Below, piece after piece: positions 1-10,451 of a DNA stretch of 64,000 nt; positions within the stretch are counted from its first letter, which is position 1, and the number at the start of each line of letters is the position of its first letter. The DNA is taken from positions 3,100,001-3,164,000 of the forward strand of contig JAPVLO010000138.1 of the NCBI GenBank assembly GCA_027257055.1, in the 5' to 3' direction. The notes under the pieces are model-generated. The model was not told the origin of the DNA. It saw nothing but the letters and a program-made list of their open reading frames with translations, and made no database searches. The position numbers were made by a program, and so were the translations under genes. This DNA comes from Cephalopachus bancanus (lineage: Eukaryota > Chordata > Mammalia > Primates > Tarsiidae).

Positions 1-1560
1 ACAGTGTGAACCCACAAAGCAGATTTAGAGCAGGCTTTTAAATATGAATAGTATAAGTGCATCAACAAGAACATTCTGATTACAGATGCATTAGCAATGC
101 TTTAAATAACTCTTACTTATTAAGAATGACTATTAAGAGTGTGTCATGCCATCCCTGCAAAGCTGATATTTGCAAAAAAAATTGAGTACTTTCTCCTAAT
201 TCCCCAGTGTGCTATTTACTTCGCAACACATTTGGAATTGTCCCATCTGTATTAAGTTTAACTTCAAAAATATTTGGGATCTGTTCTATATCCAACTATA
301 AGAGAAAACCGCTCTGTCCTTCTATGACCATCTATTATTATTTTGTTTTCTGAAATGCATGATACCATGTGTAACTAATGTTTTGGCATTATAGAGAAGC
401 ATCTGCTTCTGTTTTAGTGTCCTGATAAAAGTGTTGTAAATATCGTAGCTGTATAAGATGGCTTTTCGTAAAGGATCTGTTTCATTTCACCTGGAAACTA
501 TGCTAATTCTTAAATCCTTCGTCCAGATGCTGTATTTAGTAGATGAAGTGCGTGACTTTTAATCAACTTTTTGTTAATTAGGCATGGAAAATATACAGCT
601 TTATATATATGTATATATGTATATATAAAATGGTGTTCAAATTCCAAGATAAACAAAGAGCCAATGATACAGCATTCATCCATGTACCATACAATTAACC
701 TTTTAGAAAGTAGTGTTCATATTCACTCAATCATCCAGGCCTTGGGGAGTATACGCACAATGCAGAGACAGGCAGTTGGGACAGCAGAGACTACAGTTCC
801 CATGGCTGTGTGACTTCATTCAAGGAGCCCGTTTTTTGGAGAGCTTCTAGCCATGTGCCTCCTGGTGGCCTTTTCACTTAGGGCTAATCAGTTTAAACAA
901 GCTCACTGGGGTAGCTGGGGGGTTGCTCTTTCTCCATTAAGACTTCCATCCCAGTGAGAGCAAAGGGCAGTTAAGGATGTAGCTGTAAACTCGAGCTGGC
1001 GTATATTCCGTTTGTCGCTTTTAGGCTGGGAATGAGGGGTCACAGATTAATTTCTTGTGCTTTTTCCCCCGGAAAAACCTTAGTTTCACAAAATGTCAGA
1101 GCTGAAAGTGAACCTAGATATCATCTCGTTCAATAGCCTTTATTTTCTTTTGGATAAACAGAATTTTATAAATATTAAACATGTAACCCCAGGGAAAAAT
1201 AATGTCCTCTTGGTGTAAGAGTTGCATAAAATGATCGCTAACTGCCATTTCACTCTTAATAGAAAGACCGTTGACATGCTCAAGGTTTTCGGGCTTTATC
1301 AAGTTCACTTGTGGTCCCAACTTTCCGCCAATACTGAATTAGATGAGAGATTCCTTTGACATCTCACATATGTGGAGCTGAATCACACAGGACTTACTAA
1401 TTTCTCTATAAAACAGTACTACTGCCCCTCAGTTCAGTCTGCTCCTTGTCCTCAAATTTCTATTTAATTTAAAAGCAGAGAATTTTATTTCTTGCACTTG
1501 TCTTTTTCCTCAGATGGATGCTTTTTTGGGGTATAAACAAAATTAGTTTCCTCCTACATT
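1..1560. other. Unique AT-rich DNA, no gene seen
   Basis: No recognisable exon, RNA gene or repeat stands out. A short TATA/TATG-rich stretch lies at about 590-630. The short open frames here have no recognisable domain and fit chance in AT-rich DNA. Confidence 0.6.
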
Positions 1561-1569
1561 ACAAAGTAT

Positions 1570-1670
1570 CTGTCTATTTATCTATCTACCTATCGATTTT
1601 TCATAGCGATGTCATCTATCTACCCATCCATCTAGCACCTGTGTATGTAGATTATCTATCTATTGATGTG
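1570..1670. repeat. Imperfect TCTA microsatellite
   Basis: Clusters of (TCTA)/(TATC) units, interrupted by other sequence, lie at about 1571-1595, 1612-1635 and 1650-1665. The interruptions suggest an old, decayed tetranucleotide repeat. Confidence 0.7.
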
Positions 1671-1689
1671 AATTAATTTAACCTGTGAA

Positions 1690-2110
1690 ACTGGTCAGAA
1701 TGAAAATGGGGTCTCTTGCCTCAAACCCTTGCAAAACAGAGTCCAGGAAGGCTACGAGGTGGGGGTGCTCTCATGCATGATTTACCTGATAACAGGAACT
1801 ATCATAATAAATTTCTCCAGACTGAAGCTTGCTATGTGAGTCACACAAAGACAGCTACATGCTTATGCAAAACACTTGCCTGACACACTGTCTCCACTAA
1901 TAATATGACGTCAACCCCAGGATAAACCCCTTACCTATGTTCTCTTTGTTTCAGAACAACTTGCTTGTATTTTTCTTTTTGCCTTTAAAAACTATCCCTT
2001 TGCTTCAACCTCCTGGGATATGTCCTTGGTCTACCTTGACACATATAATGTGGATTATAATCCTGTTATTCCCAAATACATTTCTGATCATTAGAGAACC
2101 TCTCTCTGTT
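1690..2110 (+). mobile_element. Possible old solo LTR
   Basis: The composition resembles an aged mammalian LTR: a TTTAAAAA-like TATA region near 1985, a pyrimidine-rich stretch after it, and an AATAAA-type signal near 2130. No clear terminal TG/CA pair or TSD was found. A RepeatMasker hit to an ERVL or MaLR LTR would decide it. Confidence 0.3.
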
Positions 2111-2167
2111 TGTTGATAAAACCAAAAAATAAACATAAGTAAAAGCATACATACATGGATTTTAATA

Positions 2168-2475
2168 AATAAATAAATCTACTTTTATTTATTTATCTAA
2201 TAGTGACAAGGTCTTGCTCTGTCACCCAGGCTGGAGTGCAGCTCACAGCAGCCTCGACCTGGACTCAAGTGATTCTCCTGCTTCAGCCTCCTCAGTGTCT
2301 AATACTGCAGTTGCACCCCACCGTGATTGGCTAATTAAAAAAAAAATCTTGTGTAGAGACCAGGTCTCACTGTGTTGGGTTTGACCTAGGGTTTCAAACT
2401 CCTGGCCTTAAGTAATCCTCCTGCCTCAGCCTCCCAAAGTGCTGGGATTACAGGTGTGCCCACTGCACCTGGCCG
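2168..2475 (-). mobile_element. Alu SINE, older J-like copy, antisense
   Basis: Read on the minus strand this is a dimeric 7SL-derived Alu: GCCAGGTGCAGTGG-type left end, internal A-rich linker and diverged right arm. It lacks the young tRNA-like box and hairpin described for other copies in this window. GATTTTAAT-like sequence on both sides is a probable degraded TSD. Confidence 0.85.
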
Positions 2476-2980
2476 AATTTTAATGAACATTTATTGTTGA
2501 GGGAATCTACACAAAATGTTAGAACTATCTCCTTTCATTTAAGGAACACTTCTGTTTTATGTAAACTGTGGACTCCTCTCTCCATCTGTAGACCAGTAAA
2601 ACCCAGATTCTGGTTAAATCTGACTCTCTGGTCTGTGCTTGCTGCTGAACAGCTGAACGTGGCTGGAGAAGAAAGCACTCAGTTATGCCAAGCAATTCCT
2701 CATCAATTCATGGCCATGTGGGCTCTGGGCACTGTCTGCTGTCAGGCTTCATTTCCTCCTCTCTCCTCAAACCTCCAGTTCTTTCTTCCCTCTTGTCCTC
2801 TGAAGCTGATGATTCTGCTTTTCATTTCACTGAGAAACAGAGGGAAGCTGAAGAGAACGTCCTCATCTCTGCACCAACCGATCAACTAACTTATGCATCC
2901 AGCCCATAGACTCTGCCATCCCTCGTGTTCACCTGAATGAATGCACTGTGCTTGCAGCTAGGCCAGTCCTTCCACTTGTC
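2476..2980. other. Unique sequence, no gene seen
   Basis: Mixed-composition DNA. A 131-codon open frame starts at 2494 in the Alu flank but shows no domain, signal peptide or recognisable family. Confidence 0.5.
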
Positions 2981-3144
2981 CACAGTTAAATTTCTAGAAC
3001 TTAGTGCTTTGCTTGGTGCATAGCAGGTACTTATGCACAGTTGCATCTCTTGTACGTAGTGCTTTGCTTGGTGCATGACAGGTACTTGTTCACACTGTGT
3101 CTCCAGAACTTAGTGCTGTGCTTCGTGCATAATGGGTATGCAGT
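2981..3144. repeat. 55-bp tandem repeat, three copies
   Basis: Three head-to-tail copies start at 2981, 3036 and 3091, giving an exact 55-bp period. Each begins CACAGT or CACACT and contains AGTGCTTTGCTTGGTGCAT or a close variant. The unit resembles the end of a MIR (TGCxTGGCACATAGxAGGTxCT), so it may be a triplicated MIR segment. Copies differ at several positions, so the event is not recent. Confidence 0.85.
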
Positions 3145-5035
3145 ACTGATGAAAGACTGACAATACCACTCCTAGTCGATATAGATTCAAAGGTTGTCCA
3201 ATGAGTAAAATACTGAGACTAAGAATGTGGCTTCTGTGATCTCTGTTTCGCTTTCACTAAGAGAGAAAGCTTTTATGCTTCCTCCCTGGGTTCCGGTTGG
3301 AGATGGCTTCCGTATATTCAAGTTGTCTTTGGTTGTATCAACAATCCCAAAGGCTGCACTCATGGAAGAGGACAGGACAAGTAGCATAACAGCCTTCCTG
3401 TTGGCACAAGTTTGCCTTATTGTGAAGTGAGGCGTTCTTTCAATTCCAAATTTAGTTACGATTTGAGACACTTTGAGTTTTCTATGTTAATTAACTAAAA
3501 TATCAAATTAAAAAAACATAGGTGGGTACTTTCCCTCTCTACTTGCCTGTGTTTTCTTATAATGTATTTATTTGGTTTGATGAGTATTTTCCTTTCTTTT
3601 TTTTGCAATGTCTTTGTTACCTGAATCCCAGCCCTGCAGCTGCTTTCTCACTATACTTTGTCCCATGATGTGTAATTAAGTTGCCCATTTGCCTGTAATT
3701 AAAAAGGTTAAAGAATTGATTATAATCATCACTCTCTGAGGAAAAATAGCAGGAATAAAATCACAGATGATAGTTTTATTTAAAGCAAATGTGTTTAATG
3801 TATGTTTATTTCAAGCTCATTTCAGGACTTCTAGGATAGCCTCTATCACCAATATCCAGGTTTTTAGGCACCACAAACTATCTTTTCAGATAGTTACTCT
3901 TTTCAATAGTTCTCAAAAAGAGAAATCCTTTCCTCTTTCTCATTTGGTTTTACATTTTATAAATTTACACCTTTATGAAATTCTTTCTTATAGTCAACTT
4001 GGCTGCTTTCTGCAGAATTTTAACCTCACATCTTCATAACATGAAAGTTTAACTTAATTGCTTTTATCCATCTGAATTCTTCCCTTTTAGCCTAAATGAT
4101 TTTACCTCTCTGAAACTTTCTAAAAAGAAAGTTTGAAAAAGAAGAAAGAGATTCTTCTCACAACTTCATTTTTCTCATCACTTTTTTGTCAACATAGCTA
4201 TGAAATAGCAAATTATCACACTGAATATATTATAAAACAGAATTTTTATTTGGAGCAGATGCAGCAAGTAAATTACCTCCTCCTCATTTTTTATTTTAAA
4301 AGGAAAACTTGCTTAAATGACCTACGGGGCTACTACAATGAACAAGCATTTTGCCTGTATTAAAATTTTTATAATTTTGAGAAATGCGGATTAAAACACA
4401 CATGTGTAATCAAGAGGATGGATTTTGCAGTCAATACTTTGCTAAGTTGTGAAGTAATGATTGTTCTCTTAAACTTTCAGTCTTGGGGGAAGATAATATA
4501 TGCATAGGACACATTATAAATGACCAGTGCTTGTGTGCTGAATTATGGGTTATGGTGTATTAGGGAACTTCACAGGAAGAGATAATTAGGGTGGGCTTGA
4601 GTACCGGGAAAGCAACCATGTCATCGGTGGGAATTTAGGTCAAAAAGAAAGACCAGGATTTGCCATAGGAGAAGAGAGGAAAATATCTCAGAGAAGGACA
4701 ATTCCAGATGAAGATAGGGGTTCAGATTTAATCAAGTCATATAAAGATAAATTGGAGTCTGCCTAATAACTTCTGAGAAGGGTAGGGTTACTCTTAGAAA
4801 AAGAAATGTTTAGATGGTTCTTCAAAACCCAATTCTATAGAGGCAAATTGGTTATTATACTAATTATTATAGAAATGAATTGGTGTTTTTCAAGAGCAAA
4901 ACATTTGACTAATTCTTTATGCTTTCTTTGTTCATTTATGGCTTTTTTTCTACCCATTTGTCTGCATGCAGTCTTAAATAGGATCATTGTAATATGCGTT
5001 TCCTTCTGGATACAGTAAAAATTACAATTAATATA
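3145..5035. other. Unique AT-rich DNA, no gene seen
   Basis: No recognisable repeat or exon. Short open frames (60-94 codons) show no domains. Confidence 0.55.
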
Positions 5036-5215
5036 ATGGCACCAAGTATTATTCAGTCACTAACTATATGCTAGGAACTGTTCTATGCTTTACAGTATTA
5101 ACTCAGTCTCTTAAAATCTTATAAACACTGCCATTATCTTGGTTGTACACATGAGGCAATTAAGGCACAGACAGGTGCAACCGGGATCTTGTACTCTTAG
5201 TCTGTGCTTTGGACT
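5036..5215 (+). mobile_element. MIR SINE
   Basis: Matches the MIR core pattern in order: ACTATATGCTAGGAACTGTTCTA, then TTTACAGTATTAACTCA, then GAGGCAATTAAGGCACAGA. It is diverged, as expected for a pan-mammalian MIR. Confidence 0.8.
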
Positions 5216-5477
5216 TTGGCCCTTTTGCTGGGCGCCTACTGAGTGCTCAACTCGGGGAGGTATACAGCTATCAAATCTGGCTCTGCCCTTCCAGATCTTA
5301 TGACCTGTTGCCAAATTGTGAAGGATAGCTCCAATAGGCTTCAGTGGTTGAGAAGACAGCTGGTTAGTGAGATCAGAAGTCAGAGGCCTGCAGGGGGAGG
5401 AGTTGGAGGAATCACCGAGAGAGAAGACAGCTTTTAGGAGGGCACCCATGAACACATAATGAACACCCAGTGGTGGT

Positions 5478-6166
5478 ATGTCAATTTGCTGGGTTGCTGT
5501 AACAAAATACCACAAACCTGGTGGCTTAAAACAGCAACAATTTGTTCTCTCAGAGTTGTAGAGGCGAGAAGTCTGAAATCAAGGTGTGCTCCCTGTGAAG
5601 CCCCCAGAGAAGAAGAATTTCTTGCCTTTTCCTACTTCTGGAGGCTTTAGGAGATACTTGGTGATCTTTGGCATTCCTTGGTGATCCTTAGTGATCCTTG
5701 GCAATCCTTCATGATTCTTGGCAATCCTTGGTGATCCTTGGTGTTCCTTGGCGATCCTTGTGTTCCTTGGCAAACCTTGATGATCCTTGAAGTTGCTTGG
5801 CCATCCTTGGTGATCCTTGGCAGCCCTTGGCAATCCTTGGTGATCCTTGGTGTTCCTTGGCAATCCTTGGCGATTCTTGGCTTGTAGATGCACCTCTCCG
5901 ATCTGTCCCTGTCTTCACATGGCCCTCTTTCCTGTGCCCCTGTGTGTTGTGTGTCCCCTTCTCTTTTTACAAGGACACCAGTCCCTGGATTTAGAGCTCA
6001 CTCTAATTAGCATGGCTTCATCTTAATTATATCTATATTATTAATTTAAGTTTATTTATTTAATTTAATCTGTATTTAACTGTATCTGCAAAGACTCTGT
6101 TTCCAAATAAGGTCACATCCTGAGCTGGACATGAATTTGGCAGAGGTGCCATTCAGTCCTTTACAA
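5478..6166 (-). mobile_element. MaLR-type LTR (MLT1/MST class) with internal expansion
   Basis: The left part matches the antisense end of a MaLR LTR (GCTGTAACAAAATACCACAAAC, then GTGGCTTAAAACAGCAACAA). The right part matches the other end (ACAAGGACACCAGTC, TTTCCAAATAAGGTCACAT, CATTCAGTCCTTTACA). The ordinary LTR is roughly 400-450 bp; this one is about 690 bp because a 224-bp minisatellite has grown inside it and an AT-rich piece lies near 6030-6075. The exact subfamily is uncertain. Confidence 0.7.
5657..5880. repeat. 10-bp-unit minisatellite inside the LTR
   Basis: About 22 imperfect units of CCTTGGTGAT and variants (CCTTGGCAAT, CCTTGGTGTT). The spacing is almost exactly 10 bp with a few slips. 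It ends in TTGGCTTGTAGATGCA, normal LTR sequence, so the array appears to have grown from a short motif already in the LTR. The minus-strand open frames here (61-104 codons of DHQG/PRI-like repeats) are a by-product of the repeat. Confidence 0.9.
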
Positions 6167-6524
6167 ATGGGAACGAGCTCCCAGTTTTTGGAATGGTGCA
6201 GTTGCCAACTCTTTGGAAGAAGGGAGTAAGATCTTTGGACGGAGGGGGCGATGTGAGTTGCGCTTTAAGCCACAAGACTTTGAAAGTACATTAGGACACT
6301 TTTGTATATGTTTCGGTGACAATATGACACTACTTCATTTCCTTGGAAGTGTCATCAATTTCTAGGTCCCGTACTTGGTGGTTGCCATGTAAGAAGTTAA
6401 GCAGGTCGTTCCTCTGTTGAAATATGATTTCTTCTCTCTCTTAACTTTATAGCCTACTGCTTTTTTCTGTGCTTTCTGCTTCTGCCTCTTCTTCCTCATA
6501 TGTAGGGTTGTCATAAAACAACCA
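6167..6524. other. Unique sequence, no gene seen
   Basis: No recognisable element between the MaLR LTR and the next MIR. Confidence 0.5.
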
Positions 6525-6645
6525 ACATTTCCTAAGTGCCTGTTTTGTACTCAGCAATGGTCTGTATCTTTACATTTAATCTTTATAGCAACTAGATGAA
6601 AATTATCCTGTAACTTTTTCATAGGTGGGGAAACTGAGGTGCTTT
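6525..6645 (+). mobile_element. MIR fragment
   Basis: TAAGTGCCTGTTTTGTACTCAG followed by TTTACATTTAATC and GGGGAAACTGAGGTGC is the ordered MIR pattern, diverged. Confidence 0.7.
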
Positions 6646-7074
6646 TTGCTTCAATGTTGCATTTTAATGAAAATGAAATATTCTAGCAATATTTGACCTC
6701 ATAATTAGTCATGCAAATTTTAAATGAAATCTAGTCACGTGTGTCACCAAGACAATAATCAGATGAGCAGTTGCCTCTTATACTAGATGAGCTCTTAAAT
6801 GCTGAGGAAATCCTCTGCCTGGAAATGGGAAGTTCTCTTTGACTTTGATTCCAAGACAAAATTCAGTTTCAGAAAATGCTAGAGCTCAAAAATATGTATT
6901 GTAGAATCAAGGATATCTGACAGATCTACTCTTTCAATTCATGCATTTCTTTTGATGATAATGAAGTTATAGAGAACTTGAACTTCATACATATATATTC
7001 AGAAAGTATTACCTGCCAGACAGCTGTTTAAAGCTTCTATTTCTCAAAATCCTATGTGAGGAATTCTTGAGTAA

Positions 7075-7540
7075 GAACATGGATGCTGGTGCTGGTCACC
7101 TGACTTCCCACTTTGGCTTGCTATATGACCATGGGAAAGTTGCTTCACTATTTTTTTTTTTTTGAGTTGGAGTCTTACTCTGTCACCTTATGCTGGGAGC
7201 CCATGATCCTTCTGCCTCAGTCTTCCAAGGAGCTAGAACTACAGGCATGCACTACCACACTTGGCTAATTTTTTAATTTATTGTAGAGATGAGGTCTCGC
7301 CAAGTTGCCCAGGCTGATCTCGAACCCACAGGCTCAGGCAATCCACTCACTTTGGCCTCCCAAAGTGCTGAGATTACAGGCTGAGCCACTGAGCCTGGCC
7401 TGCTTTACTCTCTGAGACTCAGTATCCCCATGTGTAAATGAAGATTAGGGTGATTAACATATGAGACTATTTTAAAAGCTAAATAAAATTATATGTAATT
7501 TGCCTATCACAGAGTAAGTGCTAGCTTTATTAGTCAAAAT
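7075..7540 (-). mobile_element. MIR split by an Alu
   Basis: The part before 7149 reads as antisense MIR (CTTGCTATATGACCATGGGAAAGTTGCTT). The part after 7410 continues it (CTCTGAGACTCAGTATCCCCATGTGTAAATGA, then TAAGTGCTAG). An Alu at 7150-7400 separates the halves, with TGCTTCACT before it and TGCTTTACT after it. Confidence 0.7.
7150..7400 (-). mobile_element. Alu SINE, antisense, with internal deletion
   Basis: The T-run and GAGTTGGAGTCTTACTCTGTCACC start the element and GCCACTGAGCCTGGCC ends it. About 45-50 bp of the right arm, including the hairpin seen in other copies, are missing near 7187. TSD: TGCTTCACT (7141-7149) and TGCTTTACT (7401-7409). It sits inside a MIR. Confidence 0.93.
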
Positions 7541-7650
7541 TTAGTAACTAATAAAGACTGCAGCTTTACGTCATTATGTATTAAATCATACTTAACTGCT
7601 TTTTTTTAATTTTTTAAATTTTTTAACTGCTTTTTAAAAATGCTCAGGTT

Positions 7651-9433
7651 GGGAGTTCCGCTAAGATGGCGACAGCATAGGTGGAACTATGAGATTCTCC
7701 CAACGTGAGTTCCCCAAAAGACTCTTATTTTCCTTCCCCCACCCTCTTGCCCACCACCAGCTGCACCGGTCCAAGGCCTGAAGATCCTCGGTCCCACACA
7801 AGGCTGGTTATTGCGCCCCCCCGGCTGCTGCTGCTCCACTATAGGCGGCCCCAGCCTTGGCTGTGAGGAGATCCCAGCTCCCTCCCGGCTACAGCATCTC
7901 ACCTGGTGCAAAGCTGCTGCCAGTGGAGGCCCTTGGATACTGCCTTGTGGAGATCTGGGTTCCCTTGCTGGCTGCACTGATCTGCCCGGCACTCAGCCAC
8001 TGCCAGCTCCCACCCTGACAGGGCTCCCAGCCCAGTGGCCCAGTACTCACTCCTCAGAGTTCCAGCTCCCAACCCTGGGTTCTGAGCTCTCGTCCAGCCC
8101 TATTTCAAGCTGCTGTCACCCAGGGAGGCTCTAGGCGCCCGCCCCTCAGAAAGGGGGCATTTCTGGCTGAAGTGCCCTGTGTGGGGCCCAAAGCTGCTGT
8201 CACTACTCACAACCTGCCTTTTGGAGCTCCGGTCCCACTCTGGCTGAGGCACCCAGAGTGCGACCCCATGGTTGTGTAAGGGAACAGTATATCTTGAGGA
8301 GGTGCTGATCAGGTGCTCTTAGCTCTCAGCTCCAGAAGAGGGAATTCCCAACTCCCTCCTCCATCTCAGGCTGCTGGTGGCACACCAGATCCAGCACCCA
8401 GCTGTGCCGCTGATCCCTGGTGCCTCACACGCCACCACAGCCCATCATAGCGGATCGTCCACAGACCTGAACGAGTGGAGAAAAAGGATCTGCAAAAGAG
8501 GAGCTGCCCACCTTGGCCATATTCCAGGCAGAGATTTGCATTGCCCCGTCCATCTAAGAGCAGCTGCCACCTTGGTTTCTAAGGTAATGTGGCTAAACAG
8601 GATACAAAAGCCCCTCCCCTATGCTGAATCACATGCAGGCAACTGAGTGTTGCAGACCTCTCAGGCAGCAAGCTAAAGGAACAAACCCAAGCTGGGAGTA
8701 AATCTATCTGTCTGCAATAAAAGCAAAGGGAAGAGGCTAGAGATCAGAGCTAAAGAGACTTTAGACACTCAGGAAAGATTCCAGAGCTAGTCTGGTTTCT
8801 TATTTTGACTTTTGATTTTATCATTTTGACTGTTTTGTTCACTTTTGTTTGCTTTTTGATTTAGACTACCTATTTGTGTTGGAGAAAAACACATCAAAAG
8901 GCATGATTTTATTGGAGTGTCTTTGTGTGGTTACTGGTATGCTTTAGGGAATTTTGTGTGTGTGCCTGTTTTTCACTCTTTTCTGGTCTTGTGTCTCTTT
9001 TTCACCCATTAATTGGTATGTATGTCTGTTTTCCCTCTCACTCTTCTCTCTTTCTAACTTCCTCTTGACCCCCCCCTTCCATTATTTTCCTTTTTCATAC
9101 CTCCTTTTGTTCCAGGGACCAAACCTACACCCCGTTGCATGGACAGATTGTAAGGCAGTGGGAAATAGGTTCCAGTGTGCCCATGCACCTGTTGGTGGAT
9201 ACTGGGATCAGCAGATAGATTCTGAATCACAACTTCCCTCTCAATTAAACCTCAAAACTGCAAAAAGTACAGCCCCCAGCCCATACTCCAGCCTCAAAAG
9301 TGAATAAAGCCAGAAAACACTCATAAGGAAGAATAGGAGATTGAACAAATAAAGTAAAAGCAACCCCACCTTCCCTGAAAAACAGAATTAAAGAAGGGGA
9401 GGGAAAGGGGGAGAGAGAGAAAAGTCTACACAA
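7651..9433 (+). promoter_or_regulatory. L1 5'UTR / internal promoter region
   Basis: The element opens GGGAGTTCCGCTAAGATGGC. AAGATGGC at about 7664-7671 is the YY1-binding core that fixes the start site in primate L1 5' ends. The UTR is GC-rich up to about 8700 and T-rich near 8790-9110. About 1.8 kb is longer than the roughly 0.9-kb human L1 5'UTR. A 107-codon frame at 7811 is chance in GC-rich DNA. Promoter activity is inferred only from position and motif. Confidence 0.65.
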
Positions 9434-10371
9434 ATGAAGAAAAACCAAAAGAAGAATATGGGTCTCTCCCAGACCCCTGGGAGGGCAGACACTGAGAAAA
9501 CTGACTTCAGAATGACTGGTCTCAAACTACAAACCTAGATATCAAGACATTAACAGACAGATTAAAAAGAGTTGAGGAAAGACAAGAAGAAACTAAGAAG
9601 GGGTTGATACCAGACATAGCAGTAATAACGAATACTGTGAATGAAATAAATAACAAACTGATAAGCATGAAAGCAGAATTAGCCAAGCAGAAGAAAGAAT
9701 CTCAGAACTTGAGGACCAAAATATAGAACTAACCCAAACTGTCAAAAACATAGAAAAGAAGCTTAAAAAGACAGATAAAAATCTTCAAGAGATGAGCGAT
9801 TACTTCAAGAGAAAGAACCTAAGAGTAATTGGCCTTCCTGAAACAGAAAGAGAAACAGAGGCCACCTTGGAACAAACATTCCATGAGATTATTGAAAAAA
9901 ACTTCCCTCATCTCATCAGTGACACGAATTCAAACACAAGAGATTCAGAGAACCCCTGCAAGACAAAAAATGAGAAGACCAACTCCCAGACACATAATAA
10001 TTCGCCTAAACAAAGTAGGTATAAAAGAAAAAATCCTAAAGGCAGCAAGAGAAAAAGGCCAGATCAACTACCATGGAAGACCAATTAGCATAGCAGCAGA
10101 TTTATCTACAGAAACCCTGCAGGCCAGGAGAGCTTGGAGCCCTATCTTCAAAGTTCTAAAAGACAAACAATTTCAACTAAGAATAACCTACCCAGCCAAG
10201 CTAAGCTTCATCAGCATGGGAGAATTAAAATCTTTCCTAGATATCCAATCCCTAAGAACTTATACTGCCACCAGACCACCGCTACAAGAAACACTTAAAA
10301 GAGTACTAAATACAGGAGAAAAGGAAAAAAGAACAACAACGTTCTTCACAAGAGTACAGGAAAAAGAGTAA
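9434..10371 (+). pseudogene. L1 ORF1 remnant (RNA-binding protein)
   Basis: L1 ORF1p is the trimeric RNA-binding chaperone of the L1 ribonucleoprotein. The ATG at 9434 is inferred from a lysine-rich start and meets a stop after about 34 codons. A coiled-coil-like acidic/lysine stretch follows to about 9780. The RRM-like part begins at about 9792 (KRKNLRVIGLPETE). The C-terminal domain is clear at about 9970-10300: PRHIIIRLNKV, ILKAAREKGQI, ADLSTETLQARRAW, YPAKLSF. At least three reading frames are needed, so the gene is dead. The span of about 312 codons is slightly shorter than the 338 of human ORF1p. The assignment is certain at family level. Confidence 0.92.
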
Positions 10372-10451
10372 GACACACATGAACCAACCCCAAAACCAAA
10401 AGAAAGACAACAAACAAAGAGGAACAACAACAACAATTCTATAAAAACTTT

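Noticed and set aside
5579..5918. Minus-strand repeat-protein frames (GLPRITKDHQG-type, 69 and 104 codons) resembling a collagen-like or repeat protein
   Set aside because: They are the translation of a 10-bp minisatellite inside a MaLR LTR; open reading comes from the absence of stops in the unit.
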